Of a DNA stretch of 64,000 bases, positions 30,142-41,095 are shown piece by piece. Made by a program: the position numbers and the translations under genes. The notes beneath the pieces are model-generated. The model was not told the DNA's origin, searched no databases, and worked only from the letters and a program-made list of their open reading frames with translations. Origin of the DNA: Pleurostoma richardsiae (Eukaryota > Ascomycota > Sordariomycetes > Calosphaeriales > Pleurostomataceae); contig JANBVO010000016.1 in NCBI GenBank assembly GCA_030052745.1, positions 648,700 through 712,699 on the forward strand. Direction: 5' to 3'. Positions within the stretch are counted from its first letter, which is position 1, and each line of letters opens with the position of its first letter.

Positions 30142-32284
30142 TCAATTGGACATAGCAAGAGGTGCTCCCCTGCTGCAAAACATGATTTCCCACTCGGGAT
30201 CAGGAATGACCTGCTTCAAATTAGCCTACACAATGTCCTCTGAGATATGGAAACAGGATGGGATTAGACCGATAGCAGGGAACCGGGCGCGCCTCCACTT
30301 ACCAGTCCTTCGAATTCAATATTCTTGGGTCTTCCACCTCCGATGATAGGAAGTCGGACATCGTACCGCGTGATGAATTCGATGAGCAGCAACTTCAGTG
30401 CCACTTCAGCAATGTAGCGCCCCGGGCACGCGTGCCTGCCGTAGCCCCAGGTCAAGTCCTTCTTGCCAACAGTAACCATCTGATAACTGTTCCTCATACC
30501 CTCGCGCTCGGTCCGCAGCCGGTGATAGCGGAAGCCGTCAAAGGTCTGGGGATTCTCGAAAAGTCCCTCGTCCATGTTGATGGCGCCCGTCGGGAGGACG
30601 ATGCGTGCACCTTTGGGAACGCGCATCCCGTTGGACAGGGTGAGTTCCGACACTGCCTTACGCTGGAAGCTGGCTATTTCTCCGAATTAGACTCAGCAAA
30701 TAAGAAAGGCATTGCGGGTATGAAAGTGGAATGTTCGCCCTTACTCAGATCCGGTGGGTTTAGCCGCTGCGTCTCCTTGATAAAGCTGTCCAGCTTGAGC
30801 ATCTCTGAGAGCGCTTGTCGGCTGATGTGTCCATTTCCCTTTGCGAGTTTCTCTTCTATTTCTTGTCGTAGCTCTGAGATGTATTCGGGATAAGTTGCCA
30901 TGTCCATGAGGCACTGCGTCACAGTGGCGGCCATGGATTGGATAGCGGCAACGATGAGATTGATCTGTGTGATTGTGTGTGCCTCGGCATCCTCGGCGCC
31001 CATATCGCTCTCGGCGAGCCAGTCCAGAAGCGACGGCGGATTGTCGAGGTGCTTGTCTCCATTTGTCCTTCTCTTTCTCAGCGTTTCGGCCACCATGGAC
31101 TTGGCCTCGTCGAAGTGCCGGAGCATCGTTTGCCGCCCGTTGCGATTGACAAAGGGATAAACGACTGGGCGGAGTACATGAGGCCACTTCTTCAACGTCT
31201 CGGTCCACAGAACGGCTGAATTCACATGCTGCGTTGAGATGTCCAGCCAGTGATCGTTTTCTGCCGCTTCAGCACTGTGGAAGATCCTTGCCGAGACGCG
31301 TGACACCAGACGCATTATATGAGGATAGGGCTTGATGGCGGTGAAATCTGTTGTTCAGGTGACCATTCAGTACGATCAACTCCTTTCTTAAAATCGATGA
31401 ACTCCTAGGATTTGAATATCTAATGATGCGGATAGTTGCTAACTCACCTTGATAATCATCGAGCGGCCAGTGGTCGCGAGCCACCTGTTGGATGACCGGG
31501 ACATACTGCGCTATCATATCAAGTTAGCAACTTGTTGAACGAAAAAGGCTGCAGGCTTTTCGCTTTATGTGCGTATACTCACGGAGGCTCGGGTTAAGCT
31601 TCTTGTTGACAATGTTAATTTCAATCTCCTTAAGGTTCCCAACTTTGGTGTATTTCTTGAAACTAAACTGCGTCGTAGGAAACCACAGTTAGGCGGCTAG
31701 TCACTCTAGGCCATGATACGATAGCACATTACCTCCTCTTCAAGAAAGGCACTGAAGCTCAAGCTTTTCTGTCCTCCAAGACCATCTAGGAGGCCTAGCG
31801 GGATTACAATGTTGGTTCCTAAATCCAAGTCAGCTCAACCTCCTTGCCAAAGGTGAACTATACATTCGGGTGATAAATGCAAAGACATTCAACAGGAGAT
31901 TGCTCGGGACTCACCTTCCGTTGTTGTAAGACCAAACACTTGGCTCCCGAACTGGCCAATTTGCACATAATCAGTACCGCTGCTAATGATGCAGGTGATC
32001 GGAGAAAAGGGAGGTGTCAGGCTCAACTGCACCTTCTTGTAACCATTCATGAGCAGTTCCCGAGTGTTCCTCATGTAGATATCCTGTCTTTTCTTCTTAT
32101 TTGGGATTTCTTCCTCCATCGCGATCGGCATTTTAGGCATCGAGTCCGGAAACAAAAAAGGCCAAGCAAGCAGCAACGCCAAACCAAGGGCCCCAAGACC
32201 GGCCCAGCCTGTCACGGTAACTGCATTCTGCTGAAATTTGGCCCTGAGAAGCGGGTAGTAGACATCGAACTGCGAAGCCGACAT
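30142..32284 (-). CDS. Cytochrome P450 (ent-kaurene oxidase-like fungal type)
   Basis: Seven exons are proposed: 32284-31915, 31818-31733, 31667-31583, 31510-31448, 31347-30745, 30673-30303 and 30210-30142, giving 548 residues. All phases agree. The N-terminal anchor is GLGALGLALLLAWPFLF. The ExxR helix is FIKETQRLNPPDLTSFQRKAV, the PERF-like segment FDGFRYHRLR, and the haem loop WGYGRHACPGRYIAE, the pattern of fungal P450s related to ent-kaurene oxidase. The last exon reads VIPDPEWEIMF, typical of the family end. The last acceptor could be CAG at 30211 or AAG one codon earlier. ER-bound; substrate unknown. It is divergent from the next P450. Confidence 0.84.
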
Positions 32285-32960
32285 GACTATCACATACGGA
32301 CTTGAGGTGCGTCGGCAGTGGTGTAATTGCTTGGTCCTGAACTACGGATGCCTCGATTTAAACTAAGGAACGAGAGTCTCCGCAGTGTCCAGCTCGCACC
32401 ACGTCTACGAATCTAGGAGCTTACTACGCCATACAAAAAGCTAATACGATACTATGGAGGACTTGGTTCTCTCGGTCGCACATGGTATCCTGTAGCCTGA
32501 AGCTGCCGGCGCTGGCGCCGTGCACGAACTCCGGGATCACGGGAATTTCGGCCGAGCATCAAGCCAAGGCCAATAACCTCACCGTCAGTGGCGTTGGTAG
32601 ATCCGGTGTATCTTGACTGCATGCCCGAAAAGGGATCTTCCGATCAACCTTCACCGATAAGCCTTGTATCTTTTATCAAAACGGGAATAGAGGCGACCAA
32701 TCCGGCTTTGGTAGGACATGGAATCGCTCCCTAGGTTGAACAGACATCATCAGTAACTCCAGCCCCGTAGCAACCGAATACTCGAGCGGTCCTCTCCCCC
32801 ACTCCCGAAGAGGCCTGTTAATCCAGGATTCAAGCCGAGTCGTAACAAACAGTGATACTACTTGATATCTGCCTGCACTCTTGCAAAGTTTTCCGGCATC
32901 GAAACGGTGTCGATCTCGTCACAATCACGACCATCGCCAGACACCAATTGTCAGGACACA
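32285..32960. promoter_or_regulatory. Shared promoter region of two divergent P450 genes
   Basis: No gene is seen. TCGGCCGAG lies at 32548-32556, near the lower middle of the region. Confidence 0.5.
32549..32556 (+). promoter_or_regulatory. CGGCCGAG motif
   Basis: It is 265 bases upstream of the minus-strand P450 and about 405 upstream of the plus-strand P450. Confidence 0.45.
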
Positions 32961-34776
32961 ATGATCTCCTTCTGGCTACCCATCATTGGGGCAGCGGCTC
33001 TTATCATTTTTGGCATCGGTTGGATTTTGGTAGACTATGCCCGAGTGCTTCGCCTCCGGAATCGTATGCCTCCTGGGCCATTTCCACTGCCCCTGTTTGG
33101 CAACATCTTCCAGATTCCCCCGGTCAGGCAGTGGGAGAAGTTTGAGGAATGGTCATTAGAATACGCCGATCCGGTGATTACGATATGGGACGGACATACT
33201 CCCGTCATCATCTGCAATGACGCCTGGTCCATGTCTGAGCTTTGCGACAAGCGAGCCAACATCTACTCGTCCAGGGCCGTCAAAACCCTGACCGGCAAGG
33301 TCTTCGGCCTCAACAAGTTCAACCAGGCGGGACTTGCATATGGAGAACAATGGCGTCTGCACCGCCGGTTAACTGTAAGCCGTCACGTCGGCGACCCTTG
33401 CTTTCATTCTGGCTTGGTTTGCTAACATTATTCCGTGTTGACTGCAGCACTCTGCCGCCAACGCTCAGGTCGTCCAAACGTATCGCTCGTTTCAAGCAAA
33501 CGAGGCAAAGCTTCTGATTGCCAGCTGCCTCGACGAGCCGGACAGGTTCGTCGACAATGCCTTGCGCTTCACCGTCTCCATCGTATCAGTCATTGCCTGG
33601 GGCCGACGCATCGACGGGGATAACGACAACGTGCTCAAAGTTGCCCAAGCCTTCGTCGGCAGCGCAAACCTTGGTTTCCCGGGCAAGACGTACACTGAAG
33701 CCATTCCCATCCTTGCCGATATGCCCAGTTGGCTCAACCCGCTGCCGCAGCAGCTGAGGCAGCTAGCCACTACATCTAACAAATACTTCTATGCTCTGTC
33801 CCTCGAGGGAGCAGGCGGGACGCAAGACAATTTTGCCAAGCGCCTGCTGCGTGAGAAAGACGAACATGGCCTCTCCAAGGTTGAGATAGCCAACTTGACC
33901 GGTAATTTCATTGGTGCTGGAGTCGACACCACAACCAGCACAGTTCTTAGCTTCATCCTAGCCATGTGCCTCAACCAGGACGTCCAGACTAAGGCCCATG
34001 AGGAGATTGATCGCGTTGTCGGCCAGGCCCGCTATCCGGACTGGTCCGACGAGGAGAAACTGCCATACGTCGGTGCCATCGTCAACGAGACGCTTCGCTG
34101 GCGGCCGGCTTTTTGCCTTGGTGGCCCGCCGCACGCTCCCACTGAGGACGACGTCTACCGTGGGCGCCTCATCCCCAAGGGTACCGCAGTTATCGGCAAT
34201 CTGTACTCTATTTCCCGGAACCCACGCGAGTACCCGGAGCCTCAACGGTTCATGCCGGAGCGCTTCCTTGATGAGTTCCCGCGCCCAGCGTATCCGAACA
34301 AGAGGGGCCACAACACGTTCGGGTGGGGCCGGCGCGTGTGCAGTGGTGAGGCTCTGGCGCAGCAGAGCCTGTACTTCACTATCGCATCGCTTCTTTGGGC
34401 ATTCCATATCCGCCCGGGTCTTGATGAACAGGTAAGCCATGAGTGTCTCCCGCCGAACTTCATTTACCATGACGAACACTCGAGGCTGAAAGCCCCGACA
34501 ATTTCCGGATCAGAAACTGACGAGTTGATTAAACTGATACAGGGACGAGAAGTCCATCTCGATGCAAACGCCTACACTACCACCCAAGTGAGCAGGCCAA
34601 AACCCTTCAAGGTGCGGTTTCTGCCCAGGAGTGAAGGTATCACGAATCTGCTGCGAGAGGCTGCTCGGCACGCCCGCGAGGATTTGCGCGTCTATGATTC
34701 AGAGACCAATGTCACCTACGAGAGTGCCCAGTCCGTGTCGTTGGACATGCCAACTGCCACAGTTGAGAAGCACTAA
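32961..34776 (+). CDS. Cytochrome P450 (CYP2-like fungal group)
   Basis: Exons 32961-33374, 33448-34431 and 34543-34776 give 543 residues. An N-terminal anchor (IIGAAALIIFGIGWILV) precedes the Pro-rich hinge MPPGPFPLPLFGN. The I-helix is GNFIGAGVDTTTS, ExxR is ETLRWRP, and the haem loop is FGWGRRVCSGEALAQQ. The last intron (GTAAGC...ACAG) is 111 bases, a multiple of three without a stop, so reading through it would add 37 residues. The spliced join GLDEQ-GREVHLDANAYT matches the usual C-terminal form better. After the conserved KVRFLPRS end the protein carries an extra tail of about 45 residues. ER-bound monooxygenase; substrate unknown. Confidence 0.86.
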
Positions 34777-35268
34777 AAGGCCTTCTCTCTAGCGAGGATA
34801 TGATATTGAATGAGTCATAGAGACGAACGGTGTGCGAGCAGATTCCTATTCAGATCGCATAGGCGCGGGTGGAAGGAAAATAGATCGTCAACATAACCTG
34901 TCAGTCTGTGTCTAATCATGCATCCCTGAGTAGAATGCCCTCCCAGCCCCTGGGGCTTTCCTGGCATGTAGATAGGTGTCCCGAAATTACTGATACAAGC
35001 AATGAGCTCTCTCTTTCCTGAGAAGTCACAAGGCCAATAAATTATCTGCTTTCTTTATCTGAACTTCAAGTGACTTCCTTAGTTCATTCTATTTCAGCAG
35101 GTCTAAAAACTTTATCACCTATCACAGTAGATGAACGTGCATAACTTGCGACCGCTCATCAAGAATCAGTGTCTCTTTGTCGTTTTATGTTATATACGAG
35201 AACCTAATCCAAATGAGATGTATTCTCGGGGGAATAAGTACACTAGGGTCTAACTCTCATCCGGATGG
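34777..35268. other. Convergent 3' flanks, no gene
   Basis: AT-rich spacer between the stops of a P450 and the Rieske oxygenase. Nothing is recognised. Confidence 0.5.
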
Positions 35269-36666
35269 TTACCAAGCAAGACCCTCAATACCGCCATTTG
35301 AAGGGTTGGCGCCGGAAGCGGCCGCGCACACACCGCGACAAAAGGCTTCGTCCTCTGCAGTGGTATCCGAAGTGCCCTTGATGTTGATCCTTCTTGCAGG
35401 CCACCACTCCTCACCCCGGTTCTTCTCCTCGGCGACGTGGTCGTGAAGCATTTTCTTGACCAGTCCCCCTACATATGTGACGGCCTCCTCGACGTCTGGA
35501 TGAAATGGTCCGACTGTGAAAGTGTCACTATTGAGGTTGTGCTGCGCCCCATTAGCAAGCCACTTATCCTCGCCCTCCACCTGCGCGAAGAAGTCGAGCT
35601 TCTCCTTCAGCTCCTCCGGAGTGGCCGATTTAGAGCGGTAGACTTCATAGCGCATGAGACTGGTAGTCGGCGACGTTGGAACGATGGACATCATGTAGAA
35701 GAAGACGGGCCTGCCCGGGTCAGCATCTTCCCTTAGCACCAGTCCATGGAGGCTTCCTTTGACTCACGTCAATGTCACCGACGCATTCGGGTACATGTAG
35801 GTCGGGCTCACATCACTAGCACGCTCCTCACCGTCGGCACCCAGGTGCTGTACGTAGTGTTTGTGGCAGCCATACACCATCTTCTTATTATTTTTGAAGA
35901 ATGGTGCCAGGCCAGGGTGAGCAGTAGGACAGTGGTAGCACTTCAGGACTTTGTCAGTTGCCTGCCTTCAAGTCGGATCCGCAAGGTGTTGAGGTGTCAC
36001 TAACCTCGTTGTAGTTTTCAATTAACGTCTTCCAGTTGAACTTGCCCTCCATCGACCAGGTATGGTCATACTCATAGTTGTTCAAATCGAAGTTTGACAG
36101 CCGGGGTTGTTCGTCGACTCCGCCGAACTGCTCTTCCCAGGCGATCGTGGGCTTTTCGGCGGCATCCAGGTTAACCCACAAGAATCCTAAACGGTCGACA
36201 TGAGTGTGGACTTTAAATAGGGAGTAGTTCTCCTTGTCAAAGCCCTCAATCTTGTCAAACCGAGGAGCTTTGGCCAAGTTGCCATTCATGCCATATGACC
36301 ATCCTGCAGTTGATTCATTTTATTAGAGGCCAGCAATCCTTTGCCGGTATATGACGCGCTTCAAAGAGGGCGTGATTGTTTCTTACCGTGATACTTGCAG
36401 GAAAGCACCATAGCTTTCCCCTCATCCTGGTGAACGATGGGGAATGCTCTATGGCGGCAGACGTTTAGGAAGGCATTTATCTTCCCGGCACGATCCTTGA
36501 TCACAAAGAAGGGATAGCCGGCTATCTCATACCGGGCATACTTGCCCGGGTCACCAAATTGTAGCGTGTGAGAAATGAGGATCCACGACTTGCTGAAGAT
36601 GGCACGCCGCTCCAGTTGATAGAAGGCTGGTTCGCGGTACCACGAGGCTGGCAAGGTGCTCTGCAT
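35269..36666 (-). CDS. Rieske non-haem iron oxygenase, large subunit
   Basis: Exons 36666-36387, 36303-36005, 35940-35768 and 35710-35269 give 397 residues. The Rieske [2Fe-2S] motif is C70-R-H72 ... C90-K-Y-H93 with the standard 17-residue gap, continuing HGWSYG. The mononuclear iron site is [17 protein letters not shown], with two His. The nearest relatives by pattern are choline monooxygenase-like and fungal ring-hydroxylating oxygenases. For the last splice I used the acceptor GGGCAG at 35711 (57-base intron with CTGAC branch site); the alternative AAG at 35732 would leave a 36-base intron. The join NASVTLT-PVFFYMM fits the family. No reductase gene is in the window. It is divergent from the MFS gene. 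Confidence 0.86.
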
Positions 36667-37677
36667 GTTGACTAGCACAATCTTTCAAAGACTCAAGTGA
36701 AAGAACGGCAATTGATTCAGATGGAACCGCCGGTATGCCGTTCTTCATGCGACGGGCGTGTCCTGAATTCATCATAACACAATGTGCTGATGAACGACTT
36801 GCATGAGATAATGCACCTCAAGCCCGGACGCACCGTGGCAAAAGCATAGAGGAATCGCCACAAGGCAAACCCAGTCCCGGCCGCCGGGATCATAACGCAC
36901 AATACCCCCTGTTCGCATTCTCCATGGTGTCGGCCGAGGAATCCGGCGCGTGGGGCCTCGGGCACGTCGGGTTGTGACGAGTTGAGAATGCGAGAAGCCC
37001 GTGACGGCAGTATCAAGTACCTTCGAATGATTGGATATGCATTAATTAGCATATGCTTTGGCTGGAGGCGGTGATTTCGTATCTTTTCCCTTGCGACGTC
37101 TCTAATGCCGTTTCCCGCCGACTAGCGATTTACTTGGCAGGAATCCTGAAGCGATCTCAGACATCTGTGACACTCTCTACCGTATCTCCACTCTCCACTT
37201 CACAGCTGCGCTTGTGTGGCTAGCCTTTGCCTAAATGAGAGACCTGATAAGCACTCTCCACTCACTGGGGCGCCTTATCTCGACATTATGCCTCTAGGGG
37301 CTGAAGGTGCGCCCCGTGGTTGGCGTGGACCGCTGGTCATTTACCGGCCAGAGGGAGAGATAACGGCTGCGACGGTATGTACGTTATCACCAATCCTCTG
37401 CCGCTTTCGATGGTTTGCCCAGCAAGACCAAGAGCAGCAGCACAACCACCCTCGGGCGGATTGCAACAAGTCCCTCGCCACCTCAGATGCCCGTTGGCAA
37501 AACACACAAATACCTGCTTGCCTCTTCACTCTGCCGGATGGAGGCCTTGAAGTCGATTATCCAGCCAAGTTATCTGAGACTATCCATACCACTTTGCTAC
37601 ATCTCCCACTGCTGTTCGTCCTTTATCAGCGAACCCTCATTATCATCAAGGTCTCATCGCGACTGTACAATTCCAAA
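36667..37677. promoter_or_regulatory. Shared promoter region, Rieske oxygenase / MFS transporter
   Basis: No gene is seen in this 1.0-kb divergent region. TCGGCCGAG lies at 36930-36938. Confidence 0.5.
36931..36938 (+). promoter_or_regulatory. CGGCCGAG motif
   Basis: It lies 265 bases upstream of the Rieske oxygenase start, the same distance as the copy upstream of the P450 at 32284. Confidence 0.45.
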
Positions 37678-39849
37678 ATGTTAGGACCCAAGATGCTAAT
37701 TGGCCTCACCATGTTGGGCACGATGGCCAGCATATGCAACTTTTCTCTTGATGCTGCCATGATCAATAGTATCAACATAATGGACTCATTCTACGAATGT
37801 AAGTGTCCTTAAACTATTGACCTCTTGATACTGTTGTTCCTCCGTGGAGCTATAGCAGTGCGGCAGGTGACTGACAGGACCGACCAGACTTCAAGTTGAA
37901 TTCGACTTACACAGGCCTCAATGTGTCTCTGATCTACATTGGCTCTGTTGTCGCCGTCCCCTTCGCCGGTCCACTGCTCGACAGGTTGGGGCGCAAGAGA
38001 GGTCTTATTGTTGCTGCTGCCTTGGGTCTTATAGGGGCCATTCTTCAAGCTGCTGCACATGAAAGTTTGTGCATTCGATTCTCACTTCTCGCCCCTAATA
38101 TTCCCGCTTCGCTGTCCAGTTCTCCACGATTCATCCCGTCACCTTCTCTTCTTAAGCCTTCGGCATATTCAGAGGGTTAACTAACAACTTCTCAACAGAG
38201 GCCCAGCTTCTAATTGGACGCTTCGTGCTAGGCACCTCGTTCATCGTCGCTGGCGCCGGTGGGCCCTCGTGGGTGATGGAGATAGCTCCTCCAAAGCATC
38301 GCAGCATTATCACGAACAGTATGCTGGCATCTCTGCCTATAACTGGCACAATTGGGTCTATCATTTACTTCGGCATCTGGGACAGCTCGTCCAATTGGGC
38401 ATGGAGGGGTGGTCTTATGGTCTGTATAAACTCATATCTCATTACAATCCAATGACCATGGACCTTGCGTGGCTGACTTCGATTCTACAGAGCGAGCTCG
38501 TCGGACCTGCAATCGCCTTGATTGTTCTACCATTTACGCCCGAGAGCGTCCGATGGCTGGTCTCTCAGGGTCGAGAGGATGAAGTGAGTGGCCAGCCTAG
38601 ACAGACACTGGCCACAGCTGCTGGAATAGAAGAGTCACTAACATGAATTACCACAAAGGCTCTCGCTACCCTCGTCAGACTCCGAGGAGTTAGCCAGGAC
38701 GACCCTGAACTCGTGGCCGAGTTTAGCCAAATTAAGCATACAATTGACCACGAGCGAGCGGTGGTGTCAACAAAGTCTTGGAGACCTCTTATTAAGCCCG
38801 GTATGTCCAGCCCTCTTGAGTTCAATCTTCGTTGAACTATCAAGCAAGCCTGCAAGAGAGCGTTCTCCAGGGGCCCATATGCTAATCACAATGCATCGCT
38901 ATATCAGCCCCCAACTTGCGGCGGTTTCTCATCGCCACACTTTGTAATGTGTTCTGGCAAATCAACGGGACCAACTTCATGCCGTAAGTCAACTGCTCGT
39001 CCTCACCGACCCACGATGTCCCGTGTACTTAAAACATATAGGGGCGGGCTACGCGCTAACGTGTCACATCGAAGGTACTTCTTTACTATAATTATCCAGG
39101 CAGCTGGCGTCACCGACGTCGCGCTTTTACTCAAAATCAACATTGGTCTGTGTGCATGGGCGACATGCGCCAATATGTGTGGAATCGTCCTCATTTCAAC
39201 ACTGGGGAGAAGAGCCATGTTCCGTGAGTCTCTCTCGATTTTCCGCTACCTTCCATCTAAGAGTTCTCCTCTCTTCACGTACGGCTAGTTCGACAGCTAA
39301 TACTCTGGCGCGTTCGGTACAGTGCTTTGCACGCCCGTATTGGCCATCTCATTTGCTGTGCTCGCCGCCCTCCAGCATTCCATCGACACAACTCACGAAA
39401 TCCGCTTCGGCATCGGCGCTGTGGTCATCTGCTTCATTTTCCAGTTCGCGGCCTTCGCATCGTGGATGATCCTGAATTTCTCGTATCCGTCCGAGATCCT
39501 GAAGTACACTCAGCGAGCCAGGGGCGTGGTCGCTAGTCAGGCCGTCGGCTACGCGATCGGAGTCATGATGACATACACAACGCCCATCGCGATCGAGAAC
39601 ATCTCATGGAAGTATTACGCCCTGAATGCAGCCTGGAACGTCCCCATGGTTGCAGTGATCTGGTGGATGTTCCCAGAGACCAAGGGGAAAACTCTGGAAG
39701 AGATCGACACCATATTCGAAGGTGCTGCGGCAGAGACCTGGCTGCATGACACCGATTACCAGGTTATTGATGGGAAGCCGATGACAAAGGCAATAACAAC
39801 GGAAGCTGGCACTTCCCCGACCAAAGCTCCGTCAGTAACCGCCAATTAG
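37678..39849 (+). CDS. MFS transporter, sugar porter family
   Basis: Eight exons: 37678-37798, 37888-38064, 38199-38419, 38491-38583, 38659-38800, 38908-38983, 39075-39223 and 39323-39849, giving 501 residues, the usual size. Marks of the sugar porter family include DRLGRKRG after helix 2, IGRFVLG in helix 4, the central PFTPESVRWLVSQGRED, and FPETKGKTLEEID after the last helix. The motif before helix 7 reads FWQINGTNFMP, changed from the usual QxTG form, so the substrate may not be a sugar. It sits in the plasma membrane. As the only transporter in the block it is the likely uptake route for the compound broken down here. Confidence 0.87.
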
Positions 39850-41095
39850 CCTGCTGATGATTGATGCATTAGGTCGGAGGCGCTCTCTAAGTTAGCTTCC
39901 TGCTCTTCACAAAGCTCTTAGTCACTGGTAAAATTTATGCCGACTCTGTCCGGCAATGCTTTTGTGAACCTCTATCACAATCGTGTCGAGATCTAAGAAA
40001 TTTTACTGATGGCCATGCGCCATAGATCATAGATCTTAAAGTCGGCTCTATCTTCATGATCACAGCTACATGAGCTAAACACTTCTTCAACATTCATCAT
40101 AATTTTTCGCACTATGTCTCTGACATGCTTTACATAGGTAGTTTCGTTGAGAGCGAGGCTGCCTATCACGTTTAATAAGGGCTAGATGTTTCACTAGCAT
40201 CGAATCACGCTTTTGAAGTCTCACGCACATGTAGACTGAACCACGTGAATACTCGTGAACGTAATTGTGACTGGAAAGCCTTATCCTCATCATGAACTGA
40301 ATAACCGCTAATAGAGCGTCGGTTAAAAGTAGAAGTAGAACGCAGGTTTTGCACACCGGCCTTCCGAAATGCACGGGCATATCCAGAGGATAATCACGAG
40401 TATCTGTCTTCTCTCAAAGTCTACAGCCCCAATTCCTAAAGACTGAAGACCCAGTTGGCTCAAAACATGACCAGCTTTTCGATAACCCGTACATCATATG
40501 GGCAGAAGGTAGGCAATTCAATCAAACTTCTGCTCAAAACTAGTCGTCCAGCAACCTACTTTGACTTGGTGACTACCGAGCAGACGATGTCCCCTCAGGG
40601 TACTCTCCTCTTGTGAGAGCTCTTAGCTTCGAACTGATGATACTAAGACTACCGGCTCTTTAAGCGTTAAACGACGTCCTGGCTGAGACCTTCTTGCTGG
40701 ACAACGCCCTTAATGTCCTTCAACTTCTTCATCCAATGACTTGCTCTCCTTCCATCTTTACATCCTCGAGAGCCTGCAAACTCCATCAACCGCGATTTCT
40801 ATTCGACTGATTCTTTCCCGTCCAGACCAGTTGGATCTTCCACCTCCACTCTCATCCATCTCTGCAACCTTCGCGTCCAGCGCCTCCACTATCAAGCTGA
40901 CGCGTCGTAAGGTAATCAGAAACATATTGTTTGGGGAGCGAGGCCGTCTCTTCGCGCAACGGCTTTCCCCGTTAGAAGGTCTTCGGAGTCGTTTCTCACC
41001 ACCGGCATCCTCAGCCAACCCTACCCAGACCTCATCAAGCGTCCCATTCTCAGTCGCACCTTTTCTCGCCATCCAAGCACGTCATATCAGGCATC
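39850..41095. other. Gene-free stretch, right border of the cluster
   Basis: No gene is recognised in 1.25 kb. The C/T-rich part from about 40730 is probably the leader of the F-box gene. A frame overlapping the F-box start (40741-41160) shows no family features. Confidence 0.5.

Noticed and set aside
35732-35767. 36-base intron in the Rieske gene using the AAG acceptor
   Set aside because: Too short for usual fungal splicing; the CAG at 35711 keeps the frame, has a CTGAC branch site and gives a better family match.
8073-39849. Secondary-metabolite biosynthetic cluster
   Set aside because: No backbone-forming synthase, synthetase, cyclase or prenyltransferase is present, while ring-cleavage and hydrolytic enzymes are; a part of a cluster lying outside the window cannot be excluded.
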